From positions 1,240,001 to 1,304,000 of the forward strand of contig NZ_CP176502.1 of NCBI RefSeq assembly GCF_046267875.1: 64,000 bases of DNA, written 5' to 3'. This stretch comes from Mannheimia glucosida (GTDB lineage: Bacteria; Pseudomonadota; Gammaproteobacteria; Enterobacterales; Pasteurellaceae). A model generated the notes under the pieces. It searched no databases and was not told where the DNA came from. It was given only the letters and a program-made list of their open reading frames with translations. Below are positions 44,224 to 53,000 of the stretch, piece by piece. How positions within the stretch are numbered: the stretch's first letter is position 1; every line of letters begins with the position of its first letter. The position numbers and the translations under genes are program-made.

Positions 44224-44607
44224 TTATAGGCTTTCAGTAAATGTACGAGTAATAACATCGCGTTGTTGCTCAGGGGTTAATGAGTTGAAACGAACTGCAT
44301 AACCTGAAACACGAATCGTTAATTGTGGGTATTTCTCAGGGTTTTGAATCGCATCTTCTAATGTTTCACGGCGTAAAACGTTCACGTTTAAGTGCTGACC
44401 GCCTTCAACTTTAATCGTTGGTGCAACATTAACCGGAACTTCGCGGTATGCGATATCACCTAATTCGCTGATAGCAACAACTTGATCTTCTTCAAAGCCA
44501 GCTTTCGCAGCTAAACAACGAGCTTCATTTTTAGATTCGTCTAATAACCAGAAAGAGTTTAATAAGTTGCTGTTTGATGATTTTGTGATTTGTACACCTT
44601 TAATCAT
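44224..44607 (-). CDS. grcA: Autonomous glycyl radical cofactor GrcA (YfiD)
   Basis: A spare C-terminal domain of pyruvate formate-lyase that rescues the enzyme after oxygen damage. The radical glycine lies in RVSGYAVRFNSL near the C-terminus and ends TRTFTESL. Length 127 equals E. coli YfiD. AGGAG precedes the start. Known to be controlled by FNR in relatives, but I find no clear FNR site here, only an inverted TTCAAA-TTTA-TTTGAA at 44652-44667. Confidence 0.95.
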   Translation of the reverse strand: MIKGVQITKSSNSNLLNSFWLLDESKNEARCLAAKAGFEEDQVVAISELGDIAYREVPVNVAPTIKVEGGQHLNVNVLRRETLEDAIQNPEKYPQLTIRVSGYAVRFNSLTPEQQRDVITRTFTESL

Positions 44608-44764
44608 TTTGATATCTCCTATAAGGGTAAATTGTAAAAAAATTTTAAAAATTCAAATTTATTTGAAGTTATTGTACCCCTTTTTAGATAAAAAGCGATA
44701 AAAATTTAACCATTTTTAGACATGATTAAGTTAATTGAATAAAAAATATACATTTGGTGGTTTT

Positions 44765-45454
44765 ATGAAAACTTGGACAGAAGCCTTAGGTGAAGAAAAG
44801 AAAAAAGCGTATTTTCAACAAATTTTACACTATGTACATAACGAGCGATTAGCCGGCAAAGTCATCTATCCTCCGCAAAACGAGGTGTTTAGTGCTTTTG
44901 CCTTAACTGAATTTAGTGAGGTGAAGGTGGTGATTTTGGGGCAAGATCCGTATCACGGCCCAAATCAAGCTCACGGTTTAGCATTTTCGGTGAAACCACC
45001 AGTTGCTCCACCGCCTTCTTTGGTTAATATGTATAAGGAATTGTCTGAAGATATCGAGGGCTTTCAAATTCCACAACATGGGTATTTAATTGATTGGGCA
45101 AAACAAGGTGTGTTTATGTTAAACACCAGCTTAACGGTTGAGCAAGGTAGAGCAGGTTCGCATTCACAAATTGGTTGGGAAATTTTTACCGATAAAGTGA
45201 TCGCACAATTAAATCAACACCGTGATAATTTAGTCTTTCTACTTTGGGGAAGCCACGCTCAGAGAAAGGGGCAATTTATCGATCGTAATCGCCATTGTGT
45301 GTTAGCTTCTCCGCACCCATCACCACTTTCCGCATATCGTGGATTTTTTGGTTGTAAACATTTTTCTAAAGCCAATAACTACTTGATTTCTCAAGGAATA
45401 TCCCCAATTAATTGGCAATTATCAGTAGACGTTAGTTATTCTTCAACACATTAG
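44765..45454 (+). CDS. ung: Uracil-DNA glycosylase
   Basis: Family 1 enzyme that removes uracil from DNA. The water-activating loop GQDPYHGP and the minor-groove loop ASPHPSPLSAYRGFFG are intact, with LLNTSLTVEQG between. Length 229 with the start at 44765 equals E. coli Ung; the frame is open ten codons further upstream. It is followed after 15 bases by qmcA. Confidence 0.96.
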   Translation: MKTWTEALGEEKKKAYFQQILHYVHNERLAGKVIYPPQNEVFSAFALTEFSEVKVVILGQDPYHGPNQAHGLAFSVKPPVAPPPSLVNMYKELSEDIEGFQIPQHGYLIDWAKQGVFMLNTSLTVEQGRAGSHSQIGWEIFTDKVIAQLNQHRDNLVFLLWGSHAQRKGQFIDRNRHCVLASPHPSPLSAYRGFFGCKHFSKANNYLISQGISPINWQLSVDVSYSSTH

Positions 45455-45469
45455 TTTAAGGAGCAAACG

Positions 45470-46390
45470 ATGACTTTTGATTTACCGATTGTTAGTATTG
45501 CATTTGTTGTGCTTGTTTTAGTTGCATTAAGTTCGACTATTAAAATTGTGCCACAGGGCTATCATTGGACAGTAGAACGTTTTGGTCGTTACACTAAAAC
45601 GCTAAGCCCTGGATTGAACATTGTTGTGCCTTTTATTGATCGTATTGGTCGGAAAATGAATATGATGGAACAAGTTTTAGATATTCCATCGCAAGAAGTT
45701 ATTTCACGTGATAATGCAAGTGTTGCGATTGATGCCGTATGTTTTGTTCAAACGGTTGATGCTCGCCGAGCTGCCTATGAAGTGAATCATTTAGAGCAAG
45801 CAATTGTCAATTTGACCATGACAAATATGCGTACTGTACTTGGCTCTATGGATCTAGATGATATGCTCTCTCAGCGTGATTTAATTAACGGTAGATTACT
45901 TTCTATTGTCGATGAAGCGACTAATATTTGGGGAGTAAAAGTCACCCGTATTGAGATTCGGGATGTTCGTCCACCGAAAGAGCTGGTTGCGGCAATGAAT
46001 GCTCAAATGAAAGCTGAACGTAATAAACGTGCTGATATTCTTGAAGCAGAAGGGATTCGACAAGCTGAAATCTTGCGCGCTGAAGGGGAAAAACAATCTC
46101 GTATTTTAAAAGCAGAAGGTGAAAGACAAGAAGCATTCTTGCAGGCAGAAGCTCGTGAACGAGCCGCAGAAGCGGAGGCTAAAGCGACCCAAATGGTTTC
46201 TGAAGCGATTGCTAAAGGCGATACTACAGCGATTAACTATTTTATTGCACAAAAATACACCGAAGCCTTGAAAGAAATAGGTTCTTCAGATAACAGTAAA
46301 GTTGTGCTTATGCCGTTAGAAGCCGGAAATTTGATTGGTTCGGTTGCCGGTATTGCTGAAATTTTAAAAAGCAATAAAACAAACTCATAG
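45470..46390 (+). CDS. qmcA: SPFH/stomatin-family membrane protein QmcA
   Basis: An N-terminal membrane helix (residues 5-25) followed by the SPFH domain (VPQGYHWTVERFGRYTKTLSPG) and a long coiled coil rich in EAEG repeats (residues about 190-250). It is the partner of the NfeD-type protein encoded next, with which it forms large membrane assemblies. Length 306 (305 in E. coli). AAGGAG precedes the start. Confidence 0.93.
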   Translation: MTFDLPIVSIAFVVLVLVALSSTIKIVPQGYHWTVERFGRYTKTLSPGLNIVVPFIDRIGRKMNMMEQVLDIPSQEVISRDNASVAIDAVCFVQTVDARRAAYEVNHLEQAIVNLTMTNMRTVLGSMDLDDMLSQRDLINGRLLSIVDEATNIWGVKVTRIEIRDVRPPKELVAAMNAQMKAERNKRADILEAEGIRQAEILRAEGEKQSRILKAEGERQEAFLQAEARERAAEAEAKATQMVSEAIAKGDTTAINYFIAQKYTEALKEIGSSDNSKVVLMPLEAGNLIGSVAGIAEILKSNKTNS

Positions 46391-46425
46391 CCTCAAACTG
46401 GATTAATTGAGTATATGGAGGGAGT

Positions 46426-46863
46426 ATGGATTGGTTTTTTAATTGGATTGGCTGGAGCATATTAGGCTTTGTGCTCCTTGCATTAGAATTAGTATTACCG
46501 GGTGTCTTTATTATGTGGTGGGGATTTGCCTCGCTTATTCTTGCTTTCATCGTTGCATTTTTTACATTAGGGCAGGCGTCACAAATCTCGTTATTTGCGA
46601 TAATTGCGACTATCTTTAGTCTGATTTGGTGGAAATATCAACATGGAAAAGACAAGAAAGAGGATCAGAACAGTTCCCTTAACTCTCGGGAGCATGCTAT
46701 GCTAGGAGCTCAAGGTTTTGTGGTTGAAATCTTACCTAACGGCATAGCTCGAGGAAAATTTGGTGATACGACTTGGCGTGTTATAGGTAATAATTTACAA
46801 GTGGCAGATAAGATTGAGGTCCAGAAAGTTGATGGGATTACCTTGTTTGTCCGTAAGCAATAA
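46426..46863 (+). CDS. ybbJ: NfeD-family membrane protein YbbJ
   Basis: A 145-residue protein with two to three N-terminal helices (residues 7-75) and a C-terminal OB-fold (EHAMLGAQGFVVEILPNGIARGKFGDTTWRV). It always pairs with SPFH proteins such as QmcA, encoded 35 bases upstream. GGAGGGAGT precedes the start. Confidence 0.9.
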   Translation: MDWFFNWIGWSILGFVLLALELVLPGVFIMWWGFASLILAFIVAFFTLGQASQISLFAIIATIFSLIWWKYQHGKDKKEDQNSSLNSREHAMLGAQGFVVEILPNGIARGKFGDTTWRVIGNNLQVADKIEVQKVDGITLFVRKQ

Positions 46864-46895
46864 GTTGTTTCTTATTTAGTCATAGAACACTAAAC

Positions 46896-46926
46896 AAAAA
46901 CCTTGAACAGTTGTTCAAGGTTTTTT
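46896..46926 (+). terminator. qmcA-ybbJ terminator
   Basis: AAAAACCTTGAACA and TGTTCAAGGTTTTT, perfect 14-base arms with a two-base loop, followed by T. Strong hairpin. Confidence 0.9.
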
Positions 46927-46930
46927 CTCT

Positions 46931-46986
46931 CAAGCGGTTGAAAATAGAGTGAAATTTGCAAATTTTCACCCTAAATTAACCGCTTG
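46931..46986. repeat. Inverted uptake signal pair between ybbJ and the autotransporter gene
   Basis: CAAGCGGTT and AACCGCTTG around a loop containing TTTGCAAATTTT. Confidence 0.8.
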
Positions 46987-47003
46987 TATCCCACCATAAT
47001 AAG

Positions 47004-49808
47004 TTAGAAACTAAAACCAACATTTACTTTCCAACCAAATAGGTTTGCAGATTTCACTCGACTGTAATCTAAATTCATCGCAGTAAACCAATTTTTATAA
47101 TGCAGTTTCACCCCGACTTCGCCGTTTAATTGGCGATTACGTTTCGTCGTTGTTTCACTATGCAGTGTTTTTCCTGCAATGTCACTGGTAATTTTGGTCG
47201 TTTTTCCATTTAATCTGTGCAAGTAATTTAACCCGATATAAGGGGAAATAGAGCCTTGCTCAAGTTGGAAAGTTCGCTGTAATTTCACGCTTGGAACAAT
47301 ATTCACATCACGATAACGCATTGCAGCCGTTTGAGTCGCAAGTTCGCCGCTTTCATTTAAACCATTCATTTTGGTTTGAATCCATTGTACGCCAAGGCTT
47401 GGTTCAATTATCCATTGGTTTGGCATAAATTGATAACCGATCCGCATTTCACCACCGAGTGTTGAACCTCTGGTTTCTGCAGTACCTAGTTGATGGCTAG
47501 CAAATCGACGGCTTTGTTGATATTTCTGGCGAGCAAATTGCAATGTAGCTTCACTAAACCAAGCGTTATCTAAATGATAACGTAAGCCAATATTTAATGC
47601 TGTTTGTTTTAAGGTAGCTTGTGCAAATGGTTTTTCTAAGCGGTTTTTTTGCTGTGAAAGTGTTGCGCTAAGTACCGTTTTATCTGCCAGTTTGTGGTTT
47701 ACTCCCAATTGTGATTGGTGGTGTTTAACATCGGTATGCTTCGATGAGGCTGATTGTTTTTGATTCAAATGTTCAGCCCAAACAGTTGTTTGCAGTGGTG
47801 TATGGTATGCCGTAAACAAATGTTGCTGTGCTTGGGTTAAGCCTTTGGCATTTTGGCTACGTAGCAATTCAAGGCTATCTGGATAAATATTGTTAGATAC
47901 AGCATAGTGCAGATTATCTAATTTACGTTGTTCGAGTGCAGATTGCAGCCAACCGTTATACCAACTACGGCGATAGGCAATAGGTGTAGTTCTTAACGCA
48001 TTTAATAATGCTAAACCGGCTTGCCCGTTTGTATCGGCTTTCTCATCAGTTAGTGGCTTATTCACTTTTGCGATAATTTCGCTGTCTTTGAAATAGAGAT
48101 CTTGGATTAACCCTCGTTTGGCTAAATTCTCGTTTTCGGCTAATTGTGTAAATCCGCCTTGATAAGTTGCTTTATCTTTCAACTGTACTACGGTCGCTGA
48201 AACATCACCTGCTTCGGTTTTTTCTGTTAATTTATCATCAATTTTTAACGAGCCGGCTAAATGTATATTGGCTTGAGCATTGGCAATTAGTCCAGATTTG
48301 CCCAACACTTCTAATTGGCTTTGTCCAGACGAAGAATAATTTTGCTCAACTTCGGTTCCATTGACAGCTAAATTTGCATGGTTACTGATTGTTTTCACCT
48401 TAGTTTTACCGTTTAAGGCCAATCTACCTTCTTCAACTGCTACCGTAGCTAAATGATTTTCGCCGTCTAAATGCAGTGATTTGTCCCCTTTTTTTGTAAT
48501 TTTAAATTGGCTGGCGAGTGGGTTTGACCAATGGTCATCACGAGTTACGGTAATAGTTTCATCATTTAAGAATTGAGTTGGGCCATTAACAGCTTTTTTC
48601 AGGTTAATGAGACCCCAGCCATAAACATTATCGACCCCTTTTTCACCTAAATCAGTGGCGGTGGTCAATAAAGTATCGCGAATTTGAGTCGCAGTCAGAT
48701 AATCAAAGCGTTCTTTTAATAATGCTAATGAAGCAGTTATAGCGGGTGCTGAAAATGACGTACCTTGTTCTTTTGTTAAGCCATATTGTGGTTTTTTATG
48801 TTCATCAGCAACGCCAATTAAAACATGTAAATCGCCCGGTGCTGCTACACACCAGTTTTTACTTGCTCCGCAGTGGTTAGAGTATGGAGCAATTTTTTGT
48901 TCTTTATCTACCGCAACGGCAGAAATTAAATTTTTCTCAAGCTCGGGAAAGTAACGTGGTAGAAGAGCCATTACGCCTGGCTGTTTCTTGCTCTCATTAC
49001 CAGCAGCAAAGACTAATAAGGTGTTGCTATTTTTGGCTCTCATAATAGCTTGAAGTAGCGGATTGTGCTTATTTTGCTTGATAGATTGATAAAATTTATC
49101 TACAACATTGATGTCATCTCTAATAGAAAAAGGATTCCAACTATTATTGATTGCAAAAACATTATTATCTAGTAATTTATTCAGCCCGGATGCCCATTCA
49201 GCACGTTCAATTGCCATTTCTTTTTCTTTGCTTGCTAATAAGTCATTCTTTGCCATCTGATCCAGACTTGGCGTTTTTTCATCCTCTTCGTCTTGTGCAT
49301 TTTCTAATTCTTTCTTAGCATCTTGAATAACTTCTTCTAAAGTTCGCTTATATGACTTCGTTGCAACATAAAGCTCAGCTCCCTTTGCAATACCACCACT
49401 ATAGCCATCACCAAGAGTTTTATCTGCTTGAGCAGCAATAATACCAGCTACACCTGCACCGTGTGTTTCAAGAGAAGGAATAAGATCAATTCCATCTTCT
49501 TTTTCTACGGGTTTTACCTCGAATTGAGGATAACTTGAATCGTAGATTCTTACTTCGCCTTCGGGTGTTGTTAATTGGTGAGTAAGAGGATGAAGATGTG
49601 AACTATGGCGAGGGTGTTTAACCATGAAGCCCTCATCCATTACCCCTAGTTTAACACCCTTGCCACTATATTTTGAGCTGAGGCTCTCAGATAATTGAAT
49701 GATAGGTTGTGGATTCTCTATTGATTCTGTAGCGTATGCAATAGATAAAAAACTAGAAATGCTAATTGCAATAAGTGTTTTGTTAAATGAGTGCTTTATT
49801 TTATACAT
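47004..49808 (-). CDS. ssa1: Subtilisin-like serine protease autotransporter (Ssa1-like)
   Basis: A 934-residue surface protease. A signal peptide covers residues 1-26. The S8 catalytic triad is visible as D58 (GVMDEG), H116 (ETHGAGVAG) and S351 (GTSFSAPA), with the oxyanion region at NNSW. The middle region (about 400-600) is a repeat-rich passenger stem, and the last 280 residues form an autotransporter barrel ending in the outer-membrane signature GFSF. Length and plan match serotype-1-specific antigen Ssa1 of Mannheimia haemolytica. Residues 155-200 carry an acidic, lysine-rich insertion. An FNR-like site lies upstream. Confidence 0.88.
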   Translation of the reverse strand: MYKIKHSFNKTLIAISISSFLSIAYATESIENPQPIIQLSESLSSKYSGKGVKLGVMDEGFMVKHPRHSSHLHPLTHQLTTPEGEVRIYDSSYPQFEVKPVEKEDGIDLIPSLETHGAGVAGIIAAQADKTLGDGYSGGIAKGAELYVATKSYKRTLEEVIQDAKKELENAQDEEDEKTPSLDQMAKNDLLASKEKEMAIERAEWASGLNKLLDNNVFAINNSWNPFSIRDDINVVDKFYQSIKQNKHNPLLQAIMRAKNSNTLLVFAAGNESKKQPGVMALLPRYFPELEKNLISAVAVDKEQKIAPYSNHCGASKNWCVAAPGDLHVLIGVADEHKKPQYGLTKEQGTSFSAPAITASLALLKERFDYLTATQIRDTLLTTATDLGEKGVDNVYGWGLINLKKAVNGPTQFLNDETITVTRDDHWSNPLASQFKITKKGDKSLHLDGENHLATVAVEEGRLALNGKTKVKTISNHANLAVNGTEVEQNYSSSGQSQLEVLGKSGLIANAQANIHLAGSLKIDDKLTEKTEAGDVSATVVQLKDKATYQGGFTQLAENENLAKRGLIQDLYFKDSEIIAKVNKPLTDEKADTNGQAGLALLNALRTTPIAYRRSWYNGWLQSALEQRKLDNLHYAVSNNIYPDSLELLRSQNAKGLTQAQQHLFTAYHTPLQTTVWAEHLNQKQSASSKHTDVKHHQSQLGVNHKLADKTVLSATLSQQKNRLEKPFAQATLKQTALNIGLRYHLDNAWFSEATLQFARQKYQQSRRFASHQLGTAETRGSTLGGEMRIGYQFMPNQWIIEPSLGVQWIQTKMNGLNESGELATQTAAMRYRDVNIVPSVKLQRTFQLEQGSISPYIGLNYLHRLNGKTTKITSDIAGKTLHSETTTKRNRQLNGEVGVKLHYKNWFTAMNLDYSRVKSANLFGWKVNVGFSF

Positions 49809-49851
49809 GATTTTACCTCCAAAAAATAAGCTTATTTTACGTAGTTAATTT

Positions 49852-49893
49852 TTTATTACAAATAATTATCATCTGGTTAATGATAAAGATCAA
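49852..49893 (-). promoter_or_regulatory. Autotransporter promoter with FNR-like site and inverted repeat
   Basis: On the minus strand TTGATCTTTATCAT (49880-49893) matches the FNR consensus TTGAT-N4-ATCAA at nine of ten positions. A -10-like TAATAA (49853-49858) puts the predicted start near 49846 and the FNR site at about -41, the class II position. A perfect TTATCAT/ATGATAA inverted repeat (49866-49886) overlaps it and could be an additional site. Confidence 0.55.
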
Positions 49894-49997
49894 ACTTTTT
49901 GATATATTTAGTTTTCTAATTTTTATCTTGAGATTTTTTTAATCAAAAAAATGTAGCAGGTTTGCTTCTGAAGCGAGAGGAATAGGTATTCGAGAAA

Positions 49998-50043
49998 ACA
50001 AGCGGTCAGAGTTGCAAAATTTTTTACTTATCTGACCGCTTGT
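49998..50043. repeat. Inverted uptake signal pair between hrpA and the autotransporter gene
   Basis: ACAAGCGGTCAGA and TCTGACCGCTTGT, perfect 13-base arms; it lies downstream of hrpA and may end its transcript. Confidence 0.85.
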
Positions 50044-50056
50044 TGTATAGGGAATA

Positions 50057-53000
50057 TTACTTTATTTCATTGATCGCATTCAAAATCCGCTTGTCCGAAA
50101 TCGGGTATTTTGTGCCGAGCTGTTGAGCGAACAGGCTAACCCTAAGTTCTTCGATCATATAGCGAATTTCCAGTACCTCGTCCGGCACGGCTTTGGATTT
50201 TGGCAATTTGGCAAGGAGCTGTTTATATGCCTCTTGCACCGCTTCCACCCGTAGCATTTTGGCTCGGTCGGTGTTGCTGTCCACCAACAGTTTATCCAAA
50301 CGGCGTTCGATAGCGGTTAAATAACGGTATAAATCCGCAAGGCGGGCGTAGCCGGTTTTGGTGACAAAATCGGGGTAAATCAGCCCTTCGATTTGGGCTT
50401 TGATGTCGCTTAACGCAAACGCCATCGTAAAATCGAGCTTGCCTTTTAACCGCTTGTTTAGCTCGTATGCCAGCGTGAGGCATTTTTCAACCTGTTTGGC
50501 AATTTCTACGGTTTTATCGTTTAAATTTGCCCGTACAAATTCGTGCAGTTGAGTGAATTTTTCCTCCGTCCAGACAAAGCCGCCGAACTCTTCTACCAGC
50601 TGATCTACCGCACAGGCAATGCAGTCGTCAATCAGCTCCAACACTTTGCCGAACGGGGCAAAATATAAACCGAGCTTGGCTTTGTTCGGCAGTTTTTCGT
50701 GCAGATATTTAATCGGCGATGGTACATTCAGCAGTAGTAAACGGCGAAGTCCCGCTTGCATTGCACGTTGTTGTTCAAACTCGGTTTCAAACAGTTTTAC
50801 CCCCACAGCCGTTTGTTCATCGACAATCGCAGGGTAGGCTTTCACGCTGAAATGGGCTTTTTTCTGCTCATAGCACTGTGGTAATTCAGCAAAATTCCAA
50901 ATATGCACGCCACTTTGCTCAATGCCGTCATCGGCAATGTTAGAAAGGGTGTTCTGCACCTCATCTTTCAAGGCAAATTTCAGCTCATCAAGGTTTTCGC
51001 TCTCTTGCAGTTTCTTGCCTTTATCGTCAATCACACGGAACGTCATTCGCAAATGTGGCGGCAGTTGGCTTAAATCCCACTGCTCAGGCTCGACCAATAC
51101 ACCCGTCATTCGGCGTAGTTCGTGGCTTAGGCTGTCCAGCAACGGCTTTTTAAACGGCTCGGCTCGCCCTAAAAAAGCGTCCGCATAATTCGGTGCCGGT
51201 ACAAAATTTCGCCGTAGCGACTTCGGTAAAGATTTAATCAGCGAGACGATCAACTCGTGGCGTAGCCCCGGAATTTGCCAATCGAAACCTTCGGGTTCCA
51301 CTTGGTTGAGCAGCGGCAGCGGAATATGCACCGTCACGCCATCGTGATCTTTTCCGACCTCAAACTGATAGCTCAGTTTGAGTTTTAAATCGCCTTGATG
51401 CCAGAAATTCGGGAAATCCAGCTCACTGGCAAGGTTGGCGTTGTCGTTGATCAGGAACGATTTTTCAAAGTTAAGCAGTTCAGGATCTTTTTTGCTTGCC
51501 TGTTTCCACCAAGTATCAAAATGCTTGCTCGACACGACTTCGGTGCCAATCCGTTGATCATAGAACTCAAACAGCACTTGCTCGTCCACCAAAATGTCAC
51601 GGCGGCGGGATTTATGTTCCAATGCCTCGACTTCACGGATCAAGCGGTGATTTTCTTTGAAAAATTTGTAATTGTTGTGCCATTCGCCTTCCACCAACGC
51701 CGAGCGGATAAAAATCTCACGGCTGACGGTTGGGTCTATCGAGCCATAATTTACCGAGCGTTGTGCCACAATCGGAATGCCATAGAGCGATACTTTTTCC
51801 GATGCCATTACCGCCCCTTTTGACTTCGCCCAGTGCGGTTCGCTGTAACTGGATTTAGTGAGGTGTACCGCTAACGGTTCTACCCACTCCGGCTCAATCT
51901 GTGCCACCATTCGACCCCAGAGTTTGGTGGTTTCTACCAGCTCTGCCGCCATTACCCATTTTGGCTGTTTTTTGAAAAGTGCCGAGTTCGGGAAAATGAA
52001 AAAGTGGGCATTTCTTGCCCCCAAATAGTGCATTTTTTCATTATCTTTCAAGCCGATATGCGATAACAAACCGGTGAGCAAGGCGGTGTGAATTGGCTGG
52101 TAACTTGCAGGCTCACTGTTAATTTTTAAGCCCATTTCTCTCACTGCAAGGCGGAGCTGGTGATAGATATCCTGCCACTCCCGCACACGGTTGTAGTTTA
52201 AATAATCCTTACGGCAGAGATTACGGAACTGGTTTTTCGACAGTTCTTTTTGTTGGGCTTGGATAAAGTGCCACAAATTCACAAATGCCAAGAAATCGCT
52301 CTCTTTATCGGCAAAACGGCGGTGTTTGTCGTCCGCCGACTGCTGTTTCTCCTGCGGACGCTCACGGGGGTCTTGGATTGAGAGTGCTGAGACGATCATC
52401 ATTACTTCGTGCAATGAACCGTTTTTCGCCGCCTCGATCACCATTCTGCCTAAGCGAGGATCGACCGGCAGTTGAGCGAGTTGGCGACCGATTGGGGTTA
52501 ATCTAAACCCCTCCCCCCGTTTACGGGGGGAGGTTGGGAGGGGGGGAGTGCCATCATTAGAATGGTTTTCCCCCCTCCCTAGCCCTCCCCCGCGAGCGGG
52601 GGAGGGGATTTTTTCATTTGGAATAATCGCCTGCAATTCCTCCAACAACCGAATCCCGTCCTGAATTTGTCGGCTATCAGGCGCATCAACAAACGGGAAA
52701 TTGGCAATATCACTCAATCCAAGTGAAGTCATTTGTAAAATAACGGCTGCAAGGTTAGTTCGCAGAATTTCCGGGTCAGTAAATTGCGGACGGCTGTTGA
52801 AATCTTCTTCCGAATAGAGGCGGATACAGATCCCTTCCGAGGTTCGCCCGCAACGCCCTTTACGCTGATTGGAGGAGGCTTGCGAAATCGGCTCAATCGG
52901 CAGACGTTGCACTTTGGTACGATAGCTATAACGAGAAATACGAGCCGTGCCGGTATCGATCACATATTTAATATTCGGAATAGTGAGCGAGGTTTCCGCC

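Noticed and set aside
44652..44667. Inverted repeat before grcA as an FNR site
   Set aside because: TTCAAA-TTTA-TTTGAA has the right size but the half-sites do not match TTGAT/ATCAA.
47004..49808. Autotransporter gene as an S8 protease pseudogene
   Set aside because: The frame is intact from signal peptide to the C-terminal phenylalanine, and all three catalytic residues are present.
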